A DNA stretch of 28,399 nt. Source: CAYOHP01 sp964403795 [NCBI: uncultured bacterium]. GTDB taxonomy: Bacteria; Muiribacteriota; UBA6191; CAZXTJ01. This document shows positions 21,966 to 28,399 of this stretch, in pieces. How positions within the stretch are numbered: position 1 is the first letter of the stretch; every line of letters begins with the position of its first letter. The position numbers and the translations under genes are program-made. The notes beneath the pieces were generated by a model. That model did not search any database and was not told the origin of the DNA. It was given only the letters and a program-made list of their open reading frames with translations. The DNA lies in contig CAYOHP010000009.1 of the NCBI GenBank assembly GCA_964403795.1, positions 75,592 to 103,990 on the forward strand. Direction: 5' to 3'.

Positions 21966-22877
21966 ATGTCCGCTCGCTCCGCTGCCTGCCTGCTCCTTGG
22001 TGCCCTGGCCCTCGCCTCCACCGGCCACGCCGGGCTCAAGCTCTTCGACGACGGGACCGGAACCCGCCAGGTGCTGGCCGAGGGCGGTTCGACCTACATC
22101 CTCAAGGACTCGGGTCACATCTGGCGAAACCGGGACGGTCGTTTCGAGCGGATCGACGACGGCAGCGGGACCCGGCAGATCACCGCCGGGGGCGACACCC
22201 TCTATCTCCTGAAGGACAGCGGCAAGGTCTTCCGGCACCAGATGGGACGCTGGACCGCCATCGACGACGGGACCCAGACCCGCATGATCTCGGCCGGGCG
22301 AGGGCGCCTGTTCCTGCTCAAGGACACCGGCAACATCTTCCGGTACGACGGTTCCCGCTGGGACCGGATCGACGACGGCGCCGGGACCAAGCAGATCCAT
22401 GCAGCAGGCGCCACCCTGTGGATCCTCAAGGAGAACGGGAACCTCTGGCGCTACGACGACAACACCCGCCGTTTCGACAAGATCGACCCGGGTACCGCCA
22501 CCCGCACCATCGTGGGCGACGAGACCAGCTGCTACATCCTGAAGGACTCCGGCGAGCTCTGGGCCTATCGCCACGGCGACTTCCAGCGGCTCGGCATGGA
22601 TCCCGGCTACCGCCAGCTGGCGATGGAGTTCGGTCGTCTCTACGTGCAGCGCGACGCCGGCGGTGACGGGGACGTGCACATGTTCGACCTGAACTGGAAC
22701 AACCGCTCCTCCATCCTCGGCCCTCCCCGCCAGCGGATCCGCCAGATCTCGGCCGGCAACGACACCCTCTACATGCTGGTCGAGTCGGGCAACATCTTCT
22801 CGTGGACGGCCAGCCCCTGGGCCCCGGCCGCCGCCCAGTCGAGCCGCTTCGACAGCCTGCACCACGGCGGCAAATGA
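21966..22877 (+). CDS. Exported tectonin-like beta-propeller protein
   Basis: The 303-aa protein starts at the ATG at 21966. A Sec signal peptide covers about 1-22 (ACLLLGALALASTGHA). Residues 25-290 consist of six to seven repeats of about 37-45 residues with the pattern DDGxGTRQI-x-A-x(3)-L-[YF]-x-LKDSG-x-[IV]-[FW]-R, then [RW]-[WF]-x-x-I. This is the tectonin / TECPR style of propeller, in which each blade ends with a Trp- or Phe-containing strand. Characterised tectonins bind lipopolysaccharide or other glycans; binding here is inference. The repeats are unusually regular at the protein level, indicating recent or constrained duplication. Its stop overlaps the start of the YdcF-like gene (ATGA), so the two are translationally coupled. 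It is divergent from the exported operon. Confidence 0.85.
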   Translation: MSARSAACLLLGALALASTGHAGLKLFDDGTGTRQVLAEGGSTYILKDSGHIWRNRDGRFERIDDGSGTRQITAGGDTLYLLKDSGKVFRHQMGRWTAIDDGTQTRMISAGRGRLFLLKDTGNIFRYDGSRWDRIDDGAGTKQIHAAGATLWILKENGNLWRYDDNTRRFDKIDPGTATRTIVGDETSCYILKDSGELWAYRHGDFQRLGMDPGYRQLAMEFGRLYVQRDAGGDGDVHMFDLNWNNRSSILGPPRQRIRQISAGNDTLYMLVESGNIFSWTASPWAPAAAQSSRFDSLHHGGK

Positions 22878-23458
22878 CCTGGGTCCGCCCCGGGGCCCTG
22901 GTCCTCGGGGCTACCCTGGCTTGGACGGTCGGCGTAGCGGGGTGGATCGTGTCCCGGGCCGGGGCGGAACCCGGCGGCCCGGCCGACGTGATCGTGGTCC
23001 TGGGCGCTGCCGCCTACGGCAGCGAGCCGTCCCCCGTCTTCCGGGAGCGGATCGAACACGCCCTGGCCCTCCACCGCGACGGAGCCGCACCCCGACTCCT
23101 GTTCACCGGGGGGAAACGCAAGGACACCGACCTCACCGAGGCCGAAGTGGCGAAGCGCTATGCCCTCGATCGGGGTGTCGCCCCCGAGCGGATCCTCTGC
23201 GAGGAGGAATCGACCTCCACCCTGGAGAACCTGGCGAACGCCTGGGCGCTGATGCAGCGCAACGGCCTGACCCGGGCGATCCTGGTCTCCGACCCCCTGC
23301 ACCTGGCTCGGGCCGAGCTGCTCGCCCGTCGCCTGGGGATGACGGTGGCGATCTCGGCCACGCCCAGCACGCGGTTCAGGACCCTCGCTACCCAGGCGCC
23401 GTTCCTCCTCCGGGAGTGCTACTTCGTGACCACCGCACTGGTGGGACTGGCCCGCTGA
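22874..23458 (+). CDS. YdcF/DUF218-family membrane-anchored protein
   Basis: The 194-aa protein starts at the ATG at 22874, overlapping the tectonin-like gene's TGA. One membrane segment lies at about 8-27 (LVLGATLAWTVGVAGWIV). The DUF218 domain follows with its hallmark motifs: VIVVLGAAAYGSEPSPVF at about 41-58 (family pattern VVLG..), LLFTGGKRK near 76-84, ESTSTLENLANA near 116-127 and LVSDPLHLARA near 138-148. Members include E. coli YdcF and SanA/ElyC-type envelope proteins; several influence cell-wall or undecaprenyl-phosphate metabolism, but the biochemical activity is unsettled. Coupling to an exported tectonin propeller fits an envelope role. The last 40 bp overlap the convergent kinase gene. 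Confidence 0.9.
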   Translation: MTWVRPGALVLGATLAWTVGVAGWIVSRAGAEPGGPADVIVVLGAAAYGSEPSPVFRERIEHALALHRDGAAPRLLFTGGKRKDTDLTEAEVAKRYALDRGVAPERILCEEESTSTLENLANAWALMQRNGLTRAILVSDPLHLARAELLARRLGMTVAISATPSTRFRTLATQAPFLLRECYFVTTALVGLAR

Positions 23459-25662
23459 GGGTCCGGGATCCAACCTGCATACCAGCCCGCGGCGGCCACC
23501 GCGGTCACCAGGACCATGGTCAGGAAGATCGACGAGAAGCACCCTTGCGATTCCTGCTTCATCGCCTCATGGATCCGGACCAGCAGGGCCTCGGCCTCGG
23601 TGTCACCGAGTTCCTTGGCGCGCAGCGCCAGCTCGCCGGCCCGGGTGAGGTCCTTCTCGACGCCTGAGCCGTTCAGATGGAGCCGGGCCAGATTGCGGAA
23701 CCCCGAGGCGTGATCCTTGTCGGCGGCCTTCTGGTACCAGCGGGCCGCCTCGGCGGCGTCCGCGGGCACACCGTCGCCGTTCTCGTGGAAGACTCCGACG
23801 TTGACCATGGCGGCCGGCATGCCCTGCTCGGCGGCCTTGCGGTACCAGTCGAGGGCCGCCTTGGTGTCGACCGCCACCCCCTCGCCCTGGTTGAGCATCC
23901 ACCCGACCCAGAACTGCGCATCCTTGTGCCCGTTGCCGGCCGCGGTCCGGAACCAGTGGAGGGCAGCCTCCAGGTCCTGCTCGGTCCCGGTCCCCCGGTA
24001 GCAGCGGTCGCCGACCTCGAACTGGGCATCCGGGTCGCCGCGGTCGGCCGCCAGGCGGAGCCAGTGGAGGGCCGCCTCCAGGTCCTGCTCGACACCCATC
24101 CCATGGGCCAGGCGGTACCCGTAGTTGTACTGGGCGTTGCGGCTGCCGCCTTCGGCTCCCCGGGCGAAGTGACGGGCGGCCTCCTCGGGATCCTTCTCCA
24201 CTCCCTCGCCCAGTGCGTAGAGCACCCCGACCAGATTGGCCGCCTCGCCATGGCCCGCAGCCTCGGCCCGCTGGCCGTAGTCCAGGGCCTTGCCGAGGTC
24301 CGCCTCCACCCCGCTGGCGTAGCGGTAGGCATAAGCCAGCTGGTAGAGACCGGCAGCGTGCCCGGCCTCGGCGGCCGCCTGGTACCACTTGAGGGCCTCG
24401 GCACGGTCCGCCTTGACCCCTCGCCCGTCCTCGTAGCGCAGCCCGAGCTGGTACATCCCTTCGGGGTCGCCGGCACGGGCCGCGGCCCGGCAAGCCGCCA
24501 GCGATTCGAAGCCGGGGGAGCCCTGCGAGGAGGAGTCCCCCGGAACCGTGTCCGCCGCCCTCGCACCGGGAGCCGTGGCGCTCCTCCGGTCCACCGAGGC
24601 CACCCCCCGGGTGCCGTCCGGATCCCCCGGCTTCGCCTCTTCCCGGGCCGCGGCTCCGGATGCCTTCGGTCCGGGGGGTGCGGTCGGGCGGCCGGCACGA
24701 CCCTCGGGCATGGCACCCGCGAGGGCGGCCGAGAGATCGCCGACCAGCTCGCCGGCCGAGGCGGTCCGGGCCTCGGGGTCCTTGGCGAGCGCTCGACGCA
24801 GGGCCGCGCTCAGCGCCGCCGAGCGGGCCGGGTCGCCGACGTCGAGGTCCTCGGGGTCGATCGACAGGATCTGCTCGCGACGGAGCGCGTCGGGACCCGG
24901 GAAGGGGAGGCGGTCGGTGAGCATCTGGTACGCCAGCACCGCCAGGGCCCACACGTCCATCGAGGGACGCGCCCTGCGACCCAGGATCTGTTCGGGAGCC
25001 ATGTAGGCCGGTGTCCCGGCCGCCGCCAGCTCGTCGGCGTTCGCCGCGTACCCGGTCCCCGCCAGGGTCTCGGCCACCTCGGTCGCGACCCCGAAGTCGA
25101 TGATCCTGGGCACGCCTCCCTGATCCGGATCCGCCGTGAAGATCACGTTCGCCGGCTTCAGGTCGCGATGGACGCAACCGGTCCGGTGGGCATGGTCGAG
25201 GGCCTCGGCGAGCGGCGCCAGGATCCGCACCACTTCCTCGGGGGGCAGGGCGCCGCGCCGGGCCAGCACCGACTTCAAGGTCGGCCCCCGGACCAGGTCC
25301 ATGGCCAGGTAGACCTGGGGTGTGCCCGAGACCTCGGCGTCCCGCCCGCAGTCGATCACGGTGGCCACACCGGGATGTTCGATCCGGGCCAGGCGGCGGG
25401 CTTCGCGCAGGAGACGCTCGGAGGCATCGGGATCGCGGGCCAGCTCCGGGGGGAGGAGCTTCACGGCCACGTCCTTCTCCAAGGTCAGGTGGCGGGCCCG
25501 CCACACGACACCCATGCCCCCGGCCCCCAGGATCTCGATCAGGCGATAGCGCCCGCCCAGGATGCAGCCCGCACCCGGGCCGATCTGGGTCTCTCCTTCG
25601 GAACCCGCGACCTTCCGTCGCGAGGTGGTAGGGGTCGGCTTGTCCCCGCGTTCCGCGCTCAC
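23419..25662 (-). CDS. Ser/Thr protein kinase fused to eight Sel1 repeats, C-terminal anchor
   Basis: The 747-aa protein starts at the GTG at 25662, overlapping the rlmN stop (GTGA) and preceded by GAGGGAGG. The kinase domain (about 39-310) is intact: GAGGMG (46-51), Lys68 (VAVKLL), HRDLKPAN (165-172), DFG (190-192) and a MAPEQ activation-segment end (about 221-225). A Pro/Ala/Asp-rich linker (315-390) precedes eight tandem Sel1 repeats of 36 residues (about 398-690), each with the YxxG...GxGVxxDxxxAxxWYxxAAxxG pattern. A hydrophobic segment (about 710-732) near the C-terminus suggests a tail anchor, leaving kinase and repeats in the cytoplasm. Sel1 arrays mediate protein-protein contacts and may recruit substrates. 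Its 3' end overlaps the YdcF-like gene by 40 bp tail to tail. Confidence 0.94.
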   Translation of the reverse strand: MSAERGDKPTPTTSRRKVAGSEGETQIGPGAGCILGGRYRLIEILGAGGMGVVWRARHLTLEKDVAVKLLPPELARDPDASERLLREARRLARIEHPGVATVIDCGRDAEVSGTPQVYLAMDLVRGPTLKSVLARRGALPPEEVVRILAPLAEALDHAHRTGCVHRDLKPANVIFTADPDQGGVPRIIDFGVATEVAETLAGTGYAANADELAAAGTPAYMAPEQILGRRARPSMDVWALAVLAYQMLTDRLPFPGPDALRREQILSIDPEDLDVGDPARSAALSAALRRALAKDPEARTASAGELVGDLSAALAGAMPEGRAGRPTAPPGPKASGAAAREEAKPGDPDGTRGVASVDRRSATAPGARAADTVPGDSSSQGSPGFESLAACRAAARAGDPEGMYQLGLRYEDGRGVKADRAEALKWYQAAAEAGHAAGLYQLAYAYRYASGVEADLGKALDYGQRAEAAGHGEAANLVGVLYALGEGVEKDPEEAARHFARGAEGGSRNAQYNYGYRLAHGMGVEQDLEAALHWLRLAADRGDPDAQFEVGDRCYRGTGTEQDLEAALHWFRTAAGNGHKDAQFWVGWMLNQGEGVAVDTKAALDWYRKAAEQGMPAAMVNVGVFHENGDGVPADAAEAARWYQKAADKDHASGFRNLARLHLNGSGVEKDLTRAGELALRAKELGDTEAEALLVRIHEAMKQESQGCFSSIFLTMVLVTAVAAAGWYAGWIPDPQRASPTSAVVTK

Positions 25663-26720
25663 ACCGCCTCCCTCTCGACCCGCCGGGCGAGCTGCCCGCA
25701 GGCTGCGTCGACCTCGCGGCCCTGGCTGAAACGGATGGTCGCCTTGGCGCCCTCGGCCTCGATCCAGCCCTGGAAGCGACGCACCGCTTCGTCGCTCGGT
25801 CTCCGGTAGGGCATGCCCTCGACCTCGTTGAAGGGGATCAGGTTGACCAGGGCCCCGAAGCGCCGGGCCTCGGCCGCCACCTGGCGGGCCCGGTCGACGT
25901 CGTCGTTCACGCCTGCGAGCACGATGTACTCGAGGGTGACCCGGCGACCGGTGGCGGCGAAGTAGTCCTCGGCCGCCGCCAGCAGGTCGGCCAGCGGCGT
26001 GCGACCGGTCACCGGCATGATCTCGGCCCGGAGGCCGGGATCGGGGGCGTGGAGCGAGATCGCCAGGTTGACCGGGAGCCCGAGGTCGCGCAGGCGTCGG
26101 ATCCCCTCGGCCAGGCCGATGGTGGAGACCGTGATCCGGCGGGGGCTCATCCCCAGGCGTCCCGGATCGGTGAGGATCCGGATGCTCTCCAGGGTCGCTT
26201 CGGTGTTGGCGAAGGGCTCCCCCATCCCCATGTAGACGACGGTGTGGGAGACCGGATCGAGGTCCAGCTCGACCAGCCGGCGCCGGAGCGAGACCACCTG
26301 GCCTGCGATCTCGGCAGCGGAGAGGTTGCGGGTCAGTCCCATGGTGCCGGTGGCGCAGAAGGAGCAGCGCATCCCGCAGCCCACCTGGGTGGAGATGCAG
26401 AAGGTCGGGGCGCGATCGCGGTGGCGCATCAACACCGCTTCGACCGCAGCCGCGCCCGGCCCGACCCCGAAGAGGATCTTCTCCGTGGTCCCGTCGAGGG
26501 ACCGGGAGGTCGCCACCACCGGGGCCGCACCGGGGAAGACCTTGGCGGCCAGGGCCTCCCGATGGGCCTTGGAGAGATTGGTGAAGCGCCCGGGATCGAG
26601 CTCGAGCTTCCGGTAGACCCAGTCCTGGATCTGGCCCGCCCGGAACCGGGGCATGCCCAACTCGCCCACCAGGGCCTCGAGGTCGCCCGGCGTCATGCCG
26701 AGCAAGGGACGCCGTTCCAC
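25659..26720 (-). CDS. rlmN: Dual-specificity 23S rRNA/tRNA adenine-C2 methyltransferase RlmN
   Basis: The 353-aa protein is of normal length. RlmN methylates C2 of an adenosine in 23S rRNA (A2503 in E. coli) and A37 of some tRNAs by radical SAM chemistry. The cluster Cys115-Cys119-Cys122 (CGMRCSFC) is present, as are GMGEP (165-169), SLHAPD (222-227) and the second catalytic cysteine Cys341 in VDAACGQL, which forms the methylene-carrying adduct. The N-terminal helical domain is recognisable from LGMPRFRAGQIQDWVY (21-36). I chose the GTG at 26720 because it gives the usual N-terminal length; the ATG at 26696 would shorten it by 8, and the ribosome site is not ideal for either. It is translationally coupled to the downstream kinase-Sel1 gene, an unusual partner for a ribosome-modifying enzyme. 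Confidence 0.96.
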   Translation of the reverse strand: MERRPLLGMTPGDLEALVGELGMPRFRAGQIQDWVYRKLELDPGRFTNLSKAHREALAAKVFPGAAPVVATSRSLDGTTEKILFGVGPGAAAVEAVLMRHRDRAPTFCISTQVGCGMRCSFCATGTMGLTRNLSAAEIAGQVVSLRRRLVELDLDPVSHTVVYMGMGEPFANTEATLESIRILTDPGRLGMSPRRITVSTIGLAEGIRRLRDLGLPVNLAISLHAPDPGLRAEIMPVTGRTPLADLLAAAEDYFAATGRRVTLEYIVLAGVNDDVDRARQVAAEARRFGALVNLIPFNEVEGMPYRRPSDEAVRRFQGWIEAEGAKATIRFSQGREVDAACGQLARRVEREAV

Positions 26721-26798
26721 CTCCGAAGCGTACCAAAGCGGGGTTGCCGTCGCGCTACCCTGGGCCGGTCCCGGTGCGGGCGACCGGGGGCGGGGAAT

Positions 26799-26818
26799 CC
26801 GACCGTCTCGGCGGTCGG
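26799..26818 (+). promoter_or_regulatory. Perfect inverted repeat ahead of the FHA-like/GAF activator
   Basis: CCGACCG-TCTCGG-CGGTCGG, with perfect 7-bp arms, lies 23 bp before the ATG at 26842 in the 121-bp divergent spacer with rlmN. It could be an operator or, if transcribed, an RNA hairpin upstream of the ribosome site. No convincing promoter hexamers were found for either direction in this spacer. Confidence 0.35.
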
Positions 26819-26841
26819 GGGATGCGGGAAGGTCCGGGAAG

Positions 26842-28399
26842 ATGTCCGAACTCGTGCTGTGCGTCCTGGAGCAGGGACGGGTGGGGCGCGTGGTGGGGCT
26901 CGACGACCTCCCGCTCCGCATCGGCCATGGACCGGACGCCGACCTGGCGCTTCCCGGTACCGGCCCAGCCAAGGTCCTGGGGATCCTCTCGCGTTCGTCC
27001 CAGGGTCGCCTGGAACTGGAGACCGACGGCGCCAGCCGCCCCCTGGTGCTTTCCCCGGGCTCGCACTTCCCGCTGGGCGGGTGCGTGCTCGCGGTGGTGG
27101 CCGCCCCCCGCGCTCCGACGCCTCGCACGCCTGCTCCGGCAGACCCGGCCCAGGCCGCCCGTATCGACCCGACCCTCCCGCTCGCCGAACTGATCGGACG
27201 GCTCTGGTCGGCCGAAGACGAGGAGAAACGGCTGGAGGTCCTGCTCCGGGGCCTGGTGGACGTGTTCGGAGCCGCCTGGGGCGCCTTCGTGGTGCCGGGG
27301 CCCGACGGGGAACTCCGGACCGCATGTTCGGCCGGTACCCGGCCGGCCGGCGCAGGCGACCGGGTCAGCCGCACCGTGCTCGCCGAGCTGGTGGCCTCCG
27401 GGCGTCCCGTGTTCGCGGCCGACGTCCCCTCGAGCCCGGCGCTCGCCCGGGCCTCTTCGATCGCCCCCCAGGTGGCGAGCGTGATCGCGGCCCGGCTCGG
27501 TTCCCCGGAACGCCCGGAGGGAACCGTCTACCTCGAGAGTCCGGTGGCCCGGCGCACCTTCACCCCCGACGAGCAGCGCCTGCTGGAGCGCCTGGCGGCC
27601 CTGGCCGCCGACCAGCTGGCCCGGGCCCAGAACCAGCGTGAGCTGGCGGAGAGCTGCGAGCGGCTGGGAGAGCTGCACCGCCTCGAGATGGAGCGGGAGC
27701 ACGACTACCGGAACCTGGTCGGTTCGAGCCCTCGGATGCGGGAGGTGGGTCGCCAGATCGGCCAGGCTTCGGGCACCGACGTCACCGTGCTGGTGTTGGG
27801 CGAGACCGGCACCGGGAAGGAGCTGGTCGCCAAGGCGATCCACGCCGGCTCCAACCGCCGCCAGGGTCCCTTCGTGGCCGTCAACTGCGCGGCCCTCGCC
27901 AAGGGAGTGGCGGAGAGCGAACTCTTCGGGCACGTGCGGGGTGCCTTCACCGGTGCGGTCTCGAACCGGCGGGGGCGCTTCGAGATGGCCAACGGGGGCA
28001 CCCTCTTCCTCGACGAAGTGGGCGACCTGGAACCGGCCCTCCAGTCCAAGCTCCTGCGCATCCTCCAGGAGCGGACCTACCAGCGGGTCGGCGAGAGCCT
28101 CGACCGGCGGCTCGACGTCCGGCTGGTGGCCGCCACCAACCTCGACCTCTCCACCCTGGTGCGGGAAGGGAAGTTCCGGGAGGACCTCTACTACCGGCTC
28201 TCGGTCTTCACGCTGCCCCTGCCCCCGCTGCGGGAACGCGGCCACGACGTGGTCGAATTGGCCGAGCGCTTCCGGGCCGAGCTGTGCCGGCGCCACGGGC
28301 GCGCCCACTCCGGCTTCGACGAGGAGGCGCTCGACGTGCTCGCCCGCCATTCCTGGCCGGGGAACGTGCGCGAGCTGCGCAACGTGGTGGAGCAGGCGG
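26842..28399 (+). CDS. Sigma-54-dependent activator with FHA-like and GAF input domains (3' end cut)
   Basis: 519 codons are visible and the frame stays open to the window end. The ATG at 26842 follows GGAAGGTCCGGGAAG. Residues 1-88 resemble an FHA domain (LRIGHGPDADLAL at 25-37) but lack the Ser-Arg-x-His and Asn-Gly signature, so phosphothreonine binding is doubtful. A GAF-type sensor domain occupies about 125-262, then a short charged helix (265-290). The AAA+ domain has Walker A GETGTGKE (320-327), GAFTGA (368-373), Walker B LFLDEVGD (388-395), PPLRER (461-466) and the GNVRELRN segment at 507-514. The DNA-binding domain lies beyond the window. It should open sigma-54 promoters in response to a ligand or partner sensed by GAF/FHA. 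It is divergent from rlmN and the kinase-Sel1 gene, whose kinase could act on it (inference). Confidence 0.94.
   Translation, partial: MSELVLCVLEQGRVGRVVGLDDLPLRIGHGPDADLALPGTGPAKVLGILSRSSQGRLELETDGASRPLVLSPGSHFPLGGCVLAVVAAPRAPTPRTPAPADPAQAARIDPTLPLAELIGRLWSAEDEEKRLEVLLRGLVDVFGAAWGAFVVPGPDGELRTACSAGTRPAGAGDRVSRTVLAELVASGRPVFAADVPSSPALARASSIAPQVASVIAARLGSPERPEGTVYLESPVARRTFTPDEQRLLERLAALAADQLARAQNQRELAESCERLGELHRLEMEREHDYRNLVGSSPRMREVGRQIGQASGTDVTVLVLGETGTGKELVAKAIHAGSNRRQGPFVAVNCAALAKGVAESELFGHVRGAFTGAVSNRRGRFEMANGGTLFLDEVGDLEPALQSKLLRILQERTYQRVGESLDRRLDVRLVAATNLDLSTLVREGKFREDLYYRLSVFTLPLPPLRERGHDVVELAERFRAELCRRHGRAHSGFDEEALDVLARHSWPGNVRELRNVVEQA

Noticed and set aside
22090-22560. DNA-level tandem repeat in the tectonin-like gene
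   Set aside because: The periodicity is in the protein blades. The DNA copies differ at many positions, so it is domain repetition, not a satellite.
21630-22865. Upstream extension of the exported propeller frame across the divergent tectonin-like gene
   Set aside because: The signal peptide starts at the ATG at 21629. The extension is antisense to a clear repeat protein and reads Gly/Val/Asp-rich without motifs.
25663-26736. Upstream extension of the kinase-Sel1 frame through rlmN
   Set aside because: rlmN is certain in another frame, and the kinase has a GTG with a strong ribosome site exactly at the rlmN stop.

Overview
The window is very GC-rich DNA (about 70% G+C by eye) with dense genes, frequent GTG starts and 4-bp start/stop overlaps. 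It carries three sigma-54 activators, a histidine kinase, two Hanks-type Ser/Thr kinases and many exported proteins of unknown function. That mix suggests a Gram-negative bacterium with a large regulatory genome, such as Planctomycetota, Myxococcota or a related lineage. Nothing here fixes the taxon. I see no insertion sequence, phage gene, CRISPR array or complete RNA gene.

Layout. At 1-277 is the start of a slipin/SPFH gene (minus). A 505-bp gene-free stretch follows and contains a tRNA-Thr-like remnant. Next come an anchored protein with two similar domains (783-1568, +), a YgiQ-type radical SAM enzyme (1622-3649, -), a multi-spanning membrane protein (3715-4737, +) and a PLP aminotransferase (4749-5969, -). 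From 6140 to 11726 is a minus-strand regulatory block. In transcription order it reads FHA/sigma-54 activator, small lipoprotein, membrane histidine kinase, NtrC-type response regulator, stand-alone receiver protein. Divergent from it (11893-13205, +) lie two paralogous exported proteins of an unrecognised family. From 21629 down to 13218 is a four-gene minus-strand operon: exported beta-propeller, exported 773-aa protein, pilin-like anchored protein, transmembrane Ser/Thr kinase. Divergent from that operon (21966-23458, +) are a tectonin-like propeller and a YdcF/DUF218 protein. The window closes with rlmN translationally coupled to a kinase-Sel1 fusion (26720 to 23419, -) and a divergent FHA-like/GAF/sigma-54 activator cut by the window end.

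The main observation is a set of four good sigma-54 (-24/-12) promoter matches. They precede the lipoprotein-kinase-regulator genes (10333-10318, -), the paralogous exported pair (11824-11839, +), the receiver gene (6709-6694, -) and the four-gene exported operon (21729-21714, -). Each has repeated or dyadic elements where an activator would bind, about 75-140 bp upstream of the predicted start. These are a 21-bp repeat (two abutting copies at 10373-10414, one at 11746-11766), three GGGG-N7-CCCC dyads (6775-6831) and three TGGATAC-type sites (21791-21841). Three different site families match the number of activators in the window. I infer a local sigma-54 network in which phosphorylation-sensing activators control exported and surface proteins of unknown function.
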